Source of the DNA: Acidimicrobiales bacterium
GTDB lineage: Bacteria > Actinomycetota > Acidimicrobiia > Acidimicrobiales > MedAcidi-G1
Length of the DNA: 64,000 bases
Assembly (NCBI GenBank): GCA_014239855.1
Contig: JAAZXY010000004.1
Coordinates: 1 to 64,000 of the forward strand
Reading direction: 5' to 3'
Part shown: positions 33,155 to 41,873 of the stretch, piece after piece
Numbering within the stretch: the stretch's first letter is position 1
How the letters are laid out: every line of letters starts with the position of its first letter
Position numbers and translations under genes: made by a program
The notes under the pieces: model-generated
Databases searched by the model: none
What the model saw: the letters and a program-made list of their open reading frames with translations, nothing else
Told to the model about the DNA's origin: nothing

Positions 33155-34342
33155 TCAGCCCAGACGTAGCGTCTCCAGCGGCTCCAGACGGGCTGCCTTG
33201 GACGACGGGTAGAGGCCCGCCACCACGGCCACACCGACCGATACCAGCGCCCAACCGGCCAACCCGGCCACGCTCAGGACCATGGTGTAGCCCCGTTGGG
33301 CAGCCACCCCCCAGACCACGCCGGCGCCCACCAGAGCACCGAGGATTCCTCCGAACACCCCCACCACGAGGGCCTCGAACAGGAACTGCACGGCGATCGT
33401 TCCCCGGCTGTGGCCCAGCGCCCGTCGGATGCCGATCTCCGATGACCGCTGGATGACCGAGATGGACATCACGTTGGCGATGCCCACCCCACCCACGATG
33501 AGGGCCAGGCCGCCCATCATCTTGGTCAGGTTGTTGAGGCTCTCGTCGACCTGGGACTGGGCGTCCAACAGGTCGGTGGGCACCGAGGCGTTGGCCCCGT
33601 CGGGACCACCGAGGCTCACCACTGTCGGGATCTCCTTGGCCACCATCGCCGTGTTGGTGGGCGCCCGGACGTACAGACGACTCGGATCGGGGTCGTCCAG
33701 TTCCCAGTCGGCGACCGCCGCGGCGAACGTCAGGAAGACCGCCGAATCCATCGACGGTTCCAGCAGAACCCAGTCCAGTACCCCGACCACGCCGTACTCC
33801 AGGCCGTTGAGTTCAATGGTGCGGGACTCGCCGGCCAGATAGCCGTACTCGTCAGCCAGGTCCCGTCCGATCACGGCCACCCGGGCGCCCGACTCCTCGT
33901 CGAAGGCGTTCAGGAACCGCCCCGAGACCATGGGCACCTCGAGGGTGTCGGGCAGTTCCGGACCAGTGGCGATCACCGGAACCGGAAACGCCCGGTAGTA
34001 GTCCTCGGCACCGGTGAACGGCACGGTCACGATGTCGGAGAGTTGGCGGGTGCCGGTCACCGCCACCACGTCGGGCAGTCGTCCGACACGGGACACCGCG
34101 GCGGCCTCGATCACCGGGTCCTGGCCGAATCCGAACCCGGCCGAGGCATTCACCACGATCAGGTCGGTGCCCAGTTCCTGGAGCTTCGCCTTCAGGTGGC
34201 CCTTGGAGCTCTCGTTGATGCCGATGGCGGCCACGATGGCCGACACGCCCAGGATCGGCCCGAGCATGATGAGCAGCGTCCGGACCTTGCGGGCCGTCAG
34301 GCCAGCGGTGGCCACCCCGACCAACTCACGGAAGCGCCTCAC
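33155..34342 (-). CDS. MacB-like ABC transporter permease
   Basis: This 395-residue permease has the MacB/FtsX layout. One N-terminal membrane helix (LTARKVRTLLIMLGPILGVS) is followed by a large extracytoplasmic MacB_PCD domain (about 45-265) and three C-terminal helices in the FtsX region (ending LYPSSKAARLEPLETLRLG). Such type VII ABC systems do not transport across the membrane bilayer by a classic path; they move substrates or force in the envelope. ATGA overlap couples it to the ATPase gene. It functions with the adaptor and lipoproteins upstream. Confidence 0.9.
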   Translation of the reverse strand: MRRFRELVGVATAGLTARKVRTLLIMLGPILGVSAIVAAIGINESSKGHLKAKLQELGTDLIVVNASAGFGFGQDPVIEAAAVSRVGRLPDVVAVTGTRQLSDIVTVPFTGAEDYYRAFPVPVIATGPELPDTLEVPMVSGRFLNAFDEESGARVAVIGRDLADEYGYLAGESRTIELNGLEYGVVGVLDWVLLEPSMDSAVFLTFAAAVADWELDDPDPSRLYVRAPTNTAMVAKEIPTVVSLGGPDGANASVPTDLLDAQSQVDESLNNLTKMMGGLALIVGGVGIANVMSISVIQRSSEIGIRRALGHSRGTIAVQFLFEALVVGVFGGILGALVGAGVVWGVAAQRGYTMVLSVAGLAGWALVSVGVAVVAGLYPSSKAARLEPLETLRLG

Positions 34343-35082
34343 GAGTCGACCCCCATACCGGACCCGCCGTTCAGGGCCTCGTCGGCCACGATCCTGCCGT
34401 CCAGCATCGAGATCCTTCGTCGGGTCGCGTCGGCCACGTGCATGTCATGGGTGACGATGCAGATGGCCCGCTCGGGCGACTGGAGATCGGCGAAGATCTG
34501 CATCACGTTCTCGGCGTTGCTGCTGTCGAGCGCACCGGTCGGCTCGTCGGCCAGCACCACGCCGGGATCCGTCGAAATGGCCCGGGCGATGGCCACCCGC
34601 TGCTGCTCGCCACCCGACATCTGGACCGGTCGGTGGTCGTGGCGCTCCCCCAGACCGACCTGCTCGAGGGCCGACATGGCCCGGGTCCGCCGTTCACGAG
34701 GGGTCAGGCCCCGGTAGAGCAGCGCCGTCTCGACGTTGCCCAGAGCCGTCAGGTGGGGAATCAGGTGGAACTGCTGGAACACGAAGCCGATGGCCTCGCC
34801 CCGCAGTCGGGACCGCTCGGCGTCGGCCAGGCGGGTCACGTCGGTGCCCCGCACCCGGATGGCCCCCTCGGTCGGAAGGTCCAGCACCCCGAGCAGTCCG
34901 AGCATGGTCGACTTGCCGGATCCCGACGGTCCGACGATGGAGAGGAACTCGCCGGCCCGGATGTCCAGCGACACGTCGTCCAGCGCCCGTACCTCCACCT
35001 CGGTGCCGTACACGCGCGACACCCCGTCGAGGGCCAGCACGACATCGTCCGCCCCCTTCTCCCGAGGCGGGGAAACCTTCAC
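34339..35082 (-). CDS. MacB/LolD-type ABC transporter ATP-binding protein
   Basis: This ATPase of about 247 residues has Walker [10 protein letters not shown], the Q-loop FVFQQFHLIPH, the signature [14 protein letters not shown] and Walker B VVLADEPTGALD, all typical of the LolD/MacB group. The frame opens upstream inside the adaptor gene, but GTG 35082 has GGAGGAGG just before it and is the better start. It energises the permease encoded next (overlap). Confidence 0.92.
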   Translation of the reverse strand: MKVSPPREKGADDVVLALDGVSRVYGTEVEVRALDDVSLDIRAGEFLSIVGPSGSGKSTMLGLLGVLDLPTEGAIRVRGTDVTRLADAERSRLRGEAIGFVFQQFHLIPHLTALGNVETALLYRGLTPRERRTRAMSALEQVGLGERHDHRPVQMSGGEQQRVAIARAISTDPGVVLADEPTGALDSSNAENVMQIFADLQSPERAICIVTHDMHVADATRRRISMLDGRIVADEALNGGSGMGVDS

Positions 35083-35110
35083 GGGGCCTCCTCCGGAGGC
35101 GTGGAAGCCT

Positions 35111-37957
35111 TCACGAGCGGTCGATCTCCAGGATGACGTATTCACCGGCCACCACGCCGCTCACCACCTCGACGTAGGCGCCGTCCAGCATCCCCGTCTC
35201 GATGGCCCGGCGTTCGATGACCCCGTCGGGGGTCACCACCCGGACCGTCTGCTGACCCCCGTCGGACAGCACGGCGGCAATGGGCACCACCACGGCGTCG
35301 AGTGACTCCTCGACGACCACGTCGATGGTCACCACGGCTCCGTCCACGCCGACGAGGTCCTCGACGGCCTCCACGACGCCTTCGTAGGTCTCGCTGCTTC
35401 CGCTTACCGTGGCGTTGTCGTCCAGTTCCACGATGGTCCCCGGCGATTCCTGGTCGCCGGCGTCGAGGTTGACCGTCACCGACTGGCCCTCAGCCAGCTT
35501 GGCCCGGTCGGTGGGCGAGGCGAACAGGGTGATGGTGAACACCGGTTCGGTGAGATCGAACAGTGGGGTGCCCCGCTGCACGTAGTCACCCTCCTCGACG
35601 GACACCGTGCCCACCCGGACCGGCCAGTCGGCCACCACCATGTCGCCGGGCATGAACACCACGTCGTCGTCGATGGTGCGGATCTCCACGGTGACCGAAC
35701 GTTCACCGGCCCGCAGCAGGGCGGTACCGGTGACCACCGCGTAGTCCTGACCGGCCTGGGCACTTCCGGAGACCTGGTAATTGACGCTCGTGTCGGTGTC
35801 CGGTGCCTGGTCGGCCACGATGGTCACCACCGCGGTGTCGCCCTCGGCCACGTCGCCGCCGCCGGCCAGCGTGAGTTCGGGTAGGTCCGAGGACTCGATC
35901 AGCATGGTGGCCCGGTCACGATCGCTGAGGCGGTAGTTCCCCGACGGGTCGACGGTCAGCCGCACGGTCAGGGACTCGTCACCCTCCACGTCGTCGTCAC
36001 CACGGATCGGGATGGACAACGTGACCCGCTCCTGGCCGATCTTCATGGTGATGTCGCCGTCCGGGGCGTTGAAGTCCGCATCGGCGGTGGCCGAGCCCTC
36101 GACCACGTAGAACACGTCGAGATCCTCGACCAGTTCCACGGTGGTCTCGATGGTGAAGGTGGCCGCCCCGCCCTCGGCCACCGTCTCGCCGTCGGCCCGC
36201 AGCACCAGGATCGGCACGTCGGGGACGTCGGGGTCGTCGATGCTGACCGTGACCTCGTCCGCGTCGCCCAGCACGTAGCGGGCCGCCTGGGCCACCCGCA
36301 GGGTCTCGCGGGCCGACGCCAGCCGGTAGTCCAGACGTTGCTGTTCGTCCTCCAGCACAGCGAGTGCGTCCTGGGCGGTCTCCAGTTCGTCGGAACGCTT
36401 CAGGGCGTCGTCGATGGCGTCGTCACGGGCAGCCACCGCGGCTCGCCAGTCCAACTCGGTGATGTTCACCAGCGCATCCTGTGCCGCATCGTCCCGGGTC
36501 TCGATCGCCGCGAAGCGGTCCAGCACCGTCACGTCGTCCACGCTGTTGGCGATGTCCTCGACGATGTCGATGACCTTCTGGTTCAGGGCCTCGATGTTCT
36601 CGGCCTCGGCGGCGTCGATGTCACCCGACTCGGCCTCGGCCATCGTGATGATCCCCAGCGACACGATCCGTTCCTCCACGGTGGTCACCGATGACAGACG
36701 GTCGGAGACCACCCCGGTGTCGTCCACGGTGACCTCCAGAGCCTCGAGCTCTTCTCCCTCGGCCGGGCTGACGTCACCGGACCGGGCCTGGGCATCGGTC
36801 AGGATGCCGAGCGACACCAGCCGGGCCTCGACCGTGGTGACCAGTTCGTCGGTGGCCTCCAGGTCAGCCACCTCGTCGACCTGCTCGGCGATGTCGACCA
36901 CCAACTCGTCCACCCGCTCGAGGAGGTCGTCGACCGCCTTGCGGGCGTCGTAGACGGCCAGGGTCTGGGGGGCCACGGCAGCCAGGGAGTCGAAGCCACC
37001 ACCAATGGTCACCTCGAGGTCCTCGTAGGCCTCGCGATCGTCATCCAGCACGGTGGCGATCTCCAGGGTCACCGACCTCGACCCGGCCGCCAGCACCACG
37101 GTGGCCTCCGGTGCCCGGTAGTCGTCACCGGCCACCACGTCACCGGTCACCGTCACCGGGATCTCCAGATCAGCCACCGGAGCCACGTCAGCGGTGATGG
37201 TCACCACCACGGGCCGCCCCTCCTGGACGACCACGGCCGCCGAACTGAGGCTCACCGTGGGCACCGGCGTGTCGGCCACGGCCACCGCGTCGACAACCGC
37301 CGCTGCCGTGGTGACCACGGCCGCCGACTGGCTCTCGCGCAGTTCACCGGCGGGAGATGCCGCCGGACCGATGCGCACCGACACGGCGTTGACCGGACCG
37401 ACCACGTAGCCCGCCGGGTTTCCCTGCAGGGTGACCGTCACCACCTCGTCGGCCTCCGGGGCCGCGCCGATGTAGCCGTGATCGGCCTGCCAGGCGGCGA
37501 GACCGGATCGGGTCTCCTCGGTGTAGAGGGAATCCACTTCCCCGACCGGGTAGCCGGCGGCCGACAGCACGGTCTCCAGCTGTTCGACGTCGGCGCCCTC
37601 GGACCCCACATCCAACTGGCGGTAGAACGAGAAGTCACCCAGCACGGCGACCACCTGACGGCCGTCGATGGTCAACAGGGCGTCACCGGCATCGACGGTG
37701 TCCCCGTCGGCGACCGACACGTGCCCGACCTTGCCGTCCACCGCGGCGGTCACCACCTGGAGTTCGTCGCGCCGCAGTTCGCCCCGGATGGTGATCTCGT
37801 CGGTCAGCGTCCGGACCGACACCGATTCGGCAATGGCCCGGTCGATACCCGGATCCACCACGGTCGCGTCTTCGGTCCATGGCTCCCAGACGCCAGCGGC
37901 CATGACGGCGCCGACCACTCCGGCCACCAGCACCAGGCCGATCAGGATCTTCTTCAC
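35111..37957 (-). CDS. Giant HlyD/MacA-like periplasmic adaptor with peptidoglycan-binding and Calx-beta-like domains
   Basis: This 948-residue protein has an N-terminal membrane helix (4-22), the first half of a lipoyl/barrel-sandwich domain (about 60-103), a PG_binding_1-like region (about 115-160, GSEGADVEQLETVLSAAGYP), a Calx-beta-like domain (about 232-320), a long acidic alpha-helical region (about 335-565), two more Calx-beta-like domains (about 575-690 and 692-765), and then the second half of the adaptor core (about 770-948). The usual MacA/HlyD adaptor is 350-500 residues. The Calx-beta repeats have acidic DDD/DD loops suited to calcium. GTGA overlap joins it to the lipoprotein gene upstream. 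Confidence 0.78.
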   Translation of the reverse strand: MKKILIGLVLVAGVVGAVMAAGVWEPWTEDATVVDPGIDRAIAESVSVRTLTDEITIRGELRRDELQVVTAAVDGKVGHVSVADGDTVDAGDALLTIDGRQVVAVLGDFSFYRQLDVGSEGADVEQLETVLSAAGYPVGEVDSLYTEETRSGLAAWQADHGYIGAAPEADEVVTVTLQGNPAGYVVGPVNAVSVRIGPAASPAGELRESQSAAVVTTAAAVVDAVAVADTPVPTVSLSSAAVVVQEGRPVVVTITADVAPVADLEIPVTVTGDVVAGDDYRAPEATVVLAAGSRSVTLEIATVLDDDREAYEDLEVTIGGGFDSLAAVAPQTLAVYDARKAVDDLLERVDELVVDIAEQVDEVADLEATDELVTTVEARLVSLGILTDAQARSGDVSPAEGEELEALEVTVDDTGVVSDRLSSVTTVEERIVSLGIITMAEAESGDIDAAEAENIEALNQKVIDIVEDIANSVDDVTVLDRFAAIETRDDAAQDALVNITELDWRAAVAARDDAIDDALKRSDELETAQDALAVLEDEQQRLDYRLASARETLRVAQAARYVLGDADEVTVSIDDPDVPDVPILVLRADGETVAEGGAATFTIETTVELVEDLDVFYVVEGSATADADFNAPDGDITMKIGQERVTLSIPIRGDDDVEGDESLTVRLTVDPSGNYRLSDRDRATMLIESSDLPELTLAGGGDVAEGDTAVVTIVADQAPDTDTSVNYQVSGSAQAGQDYAVVTGTALLRAGERSVTVEIRTIDDDVVFMPGDMVVADWPVRVGTVSVEEGDYVQRGTPLFDLTEPVFTITLFASPTDRAKLAEGQSVTVNLDAGDQESPGTIVELDDNATVSGSSETYEGVVEAVEDLVGVDGAVVTIDVVVEESLDAVVVPIAAVLSDGGQQTVRVVTPDGVIERRAIETGMLDGAYVEVVSGVVAGEYVILEIDRS

Positions 37958-38736
37958 TGGTCGTCTCCTCCGTCCATCAGATTCCGTTCGCTGATGCAGT
38001 CGCGGATGTCGTCGATGTCGAGGTCGCCATCGGGACCGCTGAAGTCATCTCCCGGACCGAGCGAACCCTCGGCGTCGGGGACCGGGTCGCTGACCGTCCA
38101 GCCCTTGTCGCGCAGGCAGTCGACCATCACGATGAACTGCTCGTTGTCCTCGCGGATCTGATCCGGGGTCCGTCCGGCCCGCGAAGTCTGGAACTCCTGC
38201 ATGGCGTTCACGATGCCCGACCGGGCGGCACACAGGGTGAGCCCCTCGATGTACTCGGGCTGGTTGACCGGATCCTCCGGTCCCAGTTCGGCATTGGGGC
38301 GACCGATGAACGTCGTCCCCTCCTCTTCGAGGCAGTTGTTGAACTCCTCAAGGGCGTCCATCATCTTGATCCCGGCCGGGACCTTCTGCTCGGTCAGCGG
38401 AATGGTCTCCTTGACCACCTCGGTGGTCGTCGTGGTGGCTTCCGGCTCCGGTTCGGGTTCCTCCACGAGGCTGGTCTCGGACGCCGTGGCCTCGGCGGAC
38501 GTTGGCGTGGCCTCCTCCGTGGTCTCCACGGCAGCAGGCGCCGCAGTGGTGGGTGCCACCGTCGTGGTCGGCGCCTCGGTGGTGGACACCACGATCACCG
38601 ACGGCGCATCCTCAGCCAACAGGGTCACCGTCCGGGCCGAGTCGTCGCCACCTCCACCACAGCCGGCGACCAGCAGGGCCGACAGCATCAGGGCCGACAA
38701 CTTCAGCGCAGGCGAGATCTCACGTACTCGGATCAT
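37954..38736 (-). CDS. Putative lipoprotein, paralogue A, ABC-adaptor operon
   Basis: This 260-residue lipoprotein has a lipobox LLVAGC near residue 25, then a low-complexity Thr/Ala/Glu linker, then a conserved globular domain with four cysteines (FNNCLEEEG, LTLCAARSG, MVDCLRDKGW, IRDCIS). It is clearly homologous to the gene just upstream (paralogue B). No known family was recognised. GAGGAG precedes ATG 38736. Its stop overlaps the adaptor start, so it is part of the same operon and probably works at the envelope with the ABC machine, for example as a substrate-binding or export-associated factor. Confidence 0.72.
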   Translation of the reverse strand: MIRVREISPALKLSALMLSALLVAGCGGGGDDSARTVTLLAEDAPSVIVVSTTEAPTTTVAPTTAAPAAVETTEEATPTSAEATASETSLVEEPEPEPEATTTTTEVVKETIPLTEQKVPAGIKMMDALEEFNNCLEEEGTTFIGRPNAELGPEDPVNQPEYIEGLTLCAARSGIVNAMQEFQTSRAGRTPDQIREDNEQFIVMVDCLRDKGWTVSDPVPDAEGSLGPGDDFSGPDGDLDIDDIRDCISERNLMDGGDDQ

Positions 38737-38740
38737 CAGG

Positions 38741-39610
38741 TCACTCCTCGGTTTCAGCGGCCAACGCGATCTCGCTGGCGCAGTCTCGAATGTCATCGGT
38801 CACGATCCCGCCGTCGGGACCGGCGAACTCGTCTCCCGGGTTCAGAAGTCCGTCCTCGTCGGGCCGAAGGTCGCTGACCGACCAACCCAGCCTCCGTAGG
38901 CAGTCCACCAGGTCGATGAAGTCCTCGTTCTCCTGGCGGATCTCCTCGGGCGACAGGCCCGAGCGGGAGGTCTGGTAGTCCTGATAGGCATCGGAGATCC
39001 CGGTCCGGCTGTTGCAGAGCTGGAGCGCTTCGAGGTAGGCGGGCTGGTTCACCAACGCCTCGGGGCCCTGCGCAGCGTCCGGGAACCCGATCCATTCGTG
39101 CCCCTCTTCGGCCAGGCAGGCGTTGAACTCGTCCAGGGCGCTCATCAGCCGTACCCCCGGGTGCACCCGGTCCTCCTCGGCCAGGGGAACCGTCTCCTTC
39201 ACCACCTCGACCACCGTCGTCGCAACCACCACCGTGGTAGCCGGCACCTGGGGATCCGACTCCCCATCCGAGGATTCGACAGCGTCGGCTTCGTCAGTCC
39301 CCTCCTGCGAGGTCCCGGACGCCGACGGCTCCGAGGAGGACGATCCTGTTTCCGAGGGAACGGCGTCTGACGAGGAGGTGTCAGTCGCCGGGACCGTGGT
39401 GACCGAAGGGTTCGGAATGCTCGTCGTGGCCGACGCGAACCCGGCGGGAACCACGATCTCCGCAGCCTGATCAGCCGTCAGGACCACCACGGTCCGGACG
39501 CTCCCGGTCGCGGTGTCCCCGGTGGCCGAACAGGCAGCCGCGCTCAGTCCCGGCGCGGCGATCGCCATCGCCAGCACGGGCGCGGTGCGCCACCTAACGA
39601 ACGGGTTCAT
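38741..39610 (-). CDS. Putative lipoprotein, paralogue B, first gene of the ABC-adaptor operon
   Basis: This 289-residue secreted protein has a signal peptide ending in SAAAC (lipobox-like) at about residue 27, a Ser/Thr/Pro-rich linker, and a C-terminal domain with the four-cysteine pattern of paralogue A (FNACLAEEG, LQLCNSRTG, LVDCLRRLGW, IRDCAS). Both end with acidic GPDG stretches (EFAGPDGGI and DFSGPDGDL) that resemble a metal-binding or export signal. It is the promoter-proximal gene. No known family was recognised. Confidence 0.72.
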   Translation of the reverse strand: MNPFVRWRTAPVLAMAIAAPGLSAAACSATGDTATGSVRTVVVLTADQAAEIVVPAGFASATTSIPNPSVTTVPATDTSSSDAVPSETGSSSSEPSASGTSQEGTDEADAVESSDGESDPQVPATTVVVATTVVEVVKETVPLAEEDRVHPGVRLMSALDEFNACLAEEGHEWIGFPDAAQGPEALVNQPAYLEALQLCNSRTGISDAYQDYQTSRSGLSPEEIRQENEDFIDLVDCLRRLGWSVSDLRPDEDGLLNPGDEFAGPDGGIVTDDIRDCASEIALAAETEE

Positions 39611-39619
39611 CGGGCGATA

Positions 39620-39625
39620 ACGCTA
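39620..39625 (-). promoter_or_regulatory. Leaderless-type -10 element (TAGCGT)
   Basis: Minus-strand TAGCGT is 9 nt before the ATG at 39610 of the ABC-adaptor operon. Confidence 0.35.
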
Positions 39626-39755
39626 ACGACCGTCCGGTGATCCGCAGGCATCGGCCCGATGAGGATCTCGTGATGCTCGAACCCCGCCGGCCAGTCGAAG
39701 CCGACCCGGGAAAGGCCCGGGAAGGACCTGAAAGTGGGCCCGCCGCCGATACCTC

Positions 39756-39761
39756 TAGCCT
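39756..39761 (+). promoter_or_regulatory. Leaderless-type -10 element (TAGCCT)
   Basis: TAGCCT is 6 nt before the GTG at 39768 of the glycosyltransferase gene and fixes that start. Confidence 0.45.
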
Positions 39762-39767
39762 CGGAAG

Positions 39768-41009
39768 GTGGCCGACTTCTTCCAGAACGGCGTGATCGCC
39801 ACGCTGCACGACCTCGGGCGTCGACCCACCGCGGACCTCGAGCAGGAACTCAAGTCGTGGAGTGCTGACCGGCCCATGTCGTTGGTCATCCCGTGTCTGG
39901 TGGCCGACCTCGACGGTGAGGCGCTGCAACGCATCGTCGACCAACTGGCCGCCGTTCCCTATCTCGACGAGGTGGTGATCGGCCTGGATCGGGCCGACCG
40001 GGCCGACTTCGACCGTGCCCGTCGAATCTTCTCCCGACTTCCCCAGCACCACCGCATCCTCTGGAACGACGGCCCACGCCTCACCGCGCTGCGCGACGAC
40101 CTGGAATCCCACGGGCTGTCCACCGGCCAGCCCGGGAAGGGGCGCAACGTCTGGTTCTGCCTCGGCCACTTCCTGGCCTCGGGTCGGAGCGGCATCGTGG
40201 CCCTCCATGACGCCGACATCCGCGACTACGACCGGTCGTTGCCGGCCCGACTGCTCTACCCGGTGGCCCACCCCTCCAACCGGTTCGCGTTCGCCAAGGG
40301 CTACTACCACCGGGCCTCGGGCGACGGGGTGGGGCCTGATCGGCTCTTCGGGCGGGTCACCCGCCTCTTCGTGACGCCGCTGGTCCGGGCACTGGCCGTG
40401 ACGTTCGGGGACCGGGGCTACCTCGAGTACCTGGACAGCTTCCGGTACCCGCTGGCCGGCGAGTGCGCCATGTCGACCGACGTGGCCGAGACCCTGCGGG
40501 TTCCGTCGGACTGGGGGTTCGAGATCGGCGTGCTGGCCGAGGTGTACCGGCACTTCCCCACCACCCGGGTCTGCCAGGTGGACGTGGCCGACGGCTACGA
40601 CCACAAGCACCGGGAGCTCTCGGCCGACGACCCCACCGACGGACTGCACCGGATGAGCGTCGACATCGCCCGGGCCATCTACCGGAAGTTGGCCATCGGC
40701 GGCGTGGTGTTGAGCGCCGAGGGCTTCCGTTCGTTGGAGGCCGCCTACGACCGCACGGCCCTCGACCTGATCGACCGCTACGAGGCCGATGCGGCGTTCA
40801 ACGCCATGGCCTACGACCGCCACGCCGAGGAATCAGCCATCGAGGTGTTCGCCCGGTCCATCGTCCGGGCCGGCCAGGAGTTCCTGGACGATCCATTGGA
40901 GACGCCGTTCATCCCCAGCTGGACGAGGGTCCGCTCCGAACTCCCCGACCTCCCGGGTCGTCTGGTGGCAGCCGTCGAAGCCGACCACGCCGAGGCATCG
41001 GGTTCCTGA
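39768..41009 (+). CDS. gpgS: Glucosyl-3-phosphoglycerate synthase-like glycosyltransferase
   Basis: This 413-residue cytosolic GT-A glycosyltransferase contains GKGRNVWFCLGHFLASG, HDADI (the metal-binding DxD equivalent), RLLYPVAHPSNRFAFAKGYY and GRVTRLFVTPL, matching the GpgS group that makes glucosyl-3-phosphoglycerate, precursor of the compatible solute glucosylglycerate. Family assignment is by motif recall. The step after it (GpgP) is not adjacent. The start GTG 39768 is set by the promoter motif. Confidence 0.68.
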   Translation: MADFFQNGVIATLHDLGRRPTADLEQELKSWSADRPMSLVIPCLVADLDGEALQRIVDQLAAVPYLDEVVIGLDRADRADFDRARRIFSRLPQHHRILWNDGPRLTALRDDLESHGLSTGQPGKGRNVWFCLGHFLASGRSGIVALHDADIRDYDRSLPARLLYPVAHPSNRFAFAKGYYHRASGDGVGPDRLFGRVTRLFVTPLVRALAVTFGDRGYLEYLDSFRYPLAGECAMSTDVAETLRVPSDWGFEIGVLAEVYRHFPTTRVCQVDVADGYDHKHRELSADDPTDGLHRMSVDIARAIYRKLAIGGVVLSAEGFRSLEAAYDRTALDLIDRYEADAAFNAMAYDRHAEESAIEVFARSIVRAGQEFLDDPLETPFIPSWTRVRSELPDLPGRLVAAVEADHAEASGS

Positions 41010-41061
41010 CCAGATCTCCGGATCGGGCCCGGTGATCAGTTGGCCGAATGGCCGGTGCGGT

Positions 41062-41135
41062 GGAGGTGATGAGAATCGAACTCACGACCTCTACGTTGCG
41101 AACGTAGCGCTCTAGCCAACTGAGCTACACCCCCG
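41062..41135 (-). tRNA. tRNA-Ala (anticodon CGC)
   Basis: The minus strand folds as a complete cloverleaf. The acceptor is GGGGGTG/CACCTCC with the diagnostic G3-U70 pair of alanine tRNAs, the D arm is GCTC...GAGC, the anticodon arm is CTACG-TTCGCAA-CGTAG, and the T arm is GTGAG-TTCGATT-CTCAT. The discriminator is A. The 3' CCA is not fully encoded. Confidence 0.95.
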
Positions 41136-41153
41136 CGACCGGGGGAGATGGTA

Positions 41154-41192
41154 TCTGGAGGCTGGAGTTTCTGGAGGCTGGGGTTTCTGGAT
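41154..41192. repeat. 16-bp tandem repeat next to a stop codon
   Basis: TCTGGAGGCTGGAGTT (41154-41169) and TCTGGAGGCTGGGGTT (41170-41185) plus a partial third copy lie between the tRNA and the stop codon of the membrane protein gene at 41192. Confidence 0.75.
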
Positions 41193-41737
41193 CAGTTGGC
41201 CCGGCGGCTCAACACGGCCTCGTCACGCATGGCCGACGAACCCGTCAGCCCACCCATGAGCGGGCCGTCCATCCGGAAGGGGATGACCGTCTCGCGTCGC
41301 TCGGCTTCCAACTGGTGGCGCTGGGTGACCAGCACGGCGTAGCCGACGAGCAGCAGGTCGACCAGGAAGTGGACCATCCAGACCGCTCCGCCGACGGCCA
41401 CGCCACCCAGGAAGGTGAAGGCGGCAACGCCGCCGAGGGTGAGCAGCAGGTCGCGACGGCGACGACGTGCCGCACCGACGTCATCGGGAACCGAGGTGGC
41501 CGCCGAACGCAGGTTCCGGAGGCGGCGTGACCGGACGCCGGCCAGCGAGGCGCCGACCCTCGGTCCGCCCGTTGATCGGCCAGCGGAAAGGGTGGCCGAA
41601 CGGCCTGCCGAACGGGTGACCGATCGGGAGGCCGAAGCCATGGCGGCCCACGGGCGGGTCAGGACGTCACGGTTGTGGATGACGGTGGGCGCCAGGACCG
41701 CAGCCCACAGGATTCCGAGTCCCAGCAGGATCAGCAT
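41192..41737 (-). CDS. SepX/GlpR-like divisome membrane protein (tentative)
   Basis: This protein of about 181 residues has one helix at the very N-terminus (2-20), a serine/arginine-rich region (35-97), then two helices (97-115 and 117-137) framed by RRRRRD and HQLEAERR. The layout (N-terminal helix, basic repeat region, C-terminal RRRR-LLLTL...HFLVDLLLVGYAVLV pair) matches the actinobacterial cell-division protein SepX of Streptomyces and GlpR of Corynebacterium, the membrane partner of the MoeA-like protein Glp. A moeA gene lies 1.7 kb away on the same strand. The homology is judged by eye only. ATG 41737 is chosen over in-frame upstream codons. Confidence 0.55.
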   Translation of the reverse strand: MLILLGLGILWAAVLAPTVIHNRDVLTRPWAAMASASRSVTRSAGRSATLSAGRSTGGPRVGASLAGVRSRRLRNLRSAATSVPDDVGAARRRRRDLLLTLGGVAAFTFLGGVAVGGAVWMVHFLVDLLLVGYAVLVTQRHQLEAERRETVIPFRMDGPLMGGLTGSSAMRDEAVLSRRAN

Positions 41738-41782
41738 CGACGACTTCTCATCTGGATCCACCCTCCGGTCCGCTCGTGCCCC

Positions 41783-41791
41783 TGTGGATAA
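41783..41791. promoter_or_regulatory. Perfect DnaA box (TTATCCACA)
   Basis: TGTGGATAA, reverse complement of the consensus DnaA 9-mer, lies about 45 bp upstream of the SepX/GlpR-like start. A chance 9-mer is rare in so GC-rich a sequence but not impossible. No cluster of further boxes was seen, so this is not an origin. Confidence 0.4.
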
Positions 41792-41830
41792 CGAGGGAAG
41801 GTAGTGGGGTTCCCGTGCCAAATGGTGGAT

Positions 41831-41873
41831 ATTCACGCGCTCAGCGCGCGAATGTTCGCGCTAACCGCGCGAA
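41831..41873. promoter_or_regulatory. Two adjacent TTCGCGC/GCGCGAA palindromes
   Basis: A 23-base inverted repeat with one mismatch (41831-41853) and a perfect 7-bp inverted repeat with a TAACC loop (41855-41873) share TTCrCGC/GCGCGAA arms. They lie 17 bp after the moaC stop and about 95 bp before the membrane protein start. They could be a tandem terminator of the moa operon or an operator. Confidence 0.45.

Noticed and set aside
41783..41791. Replication origin at the DnaA box
   Set aside because: Only one box, no AT-rich unwinding element and no dnaA, dnaN or gyrBA neighbourhood.
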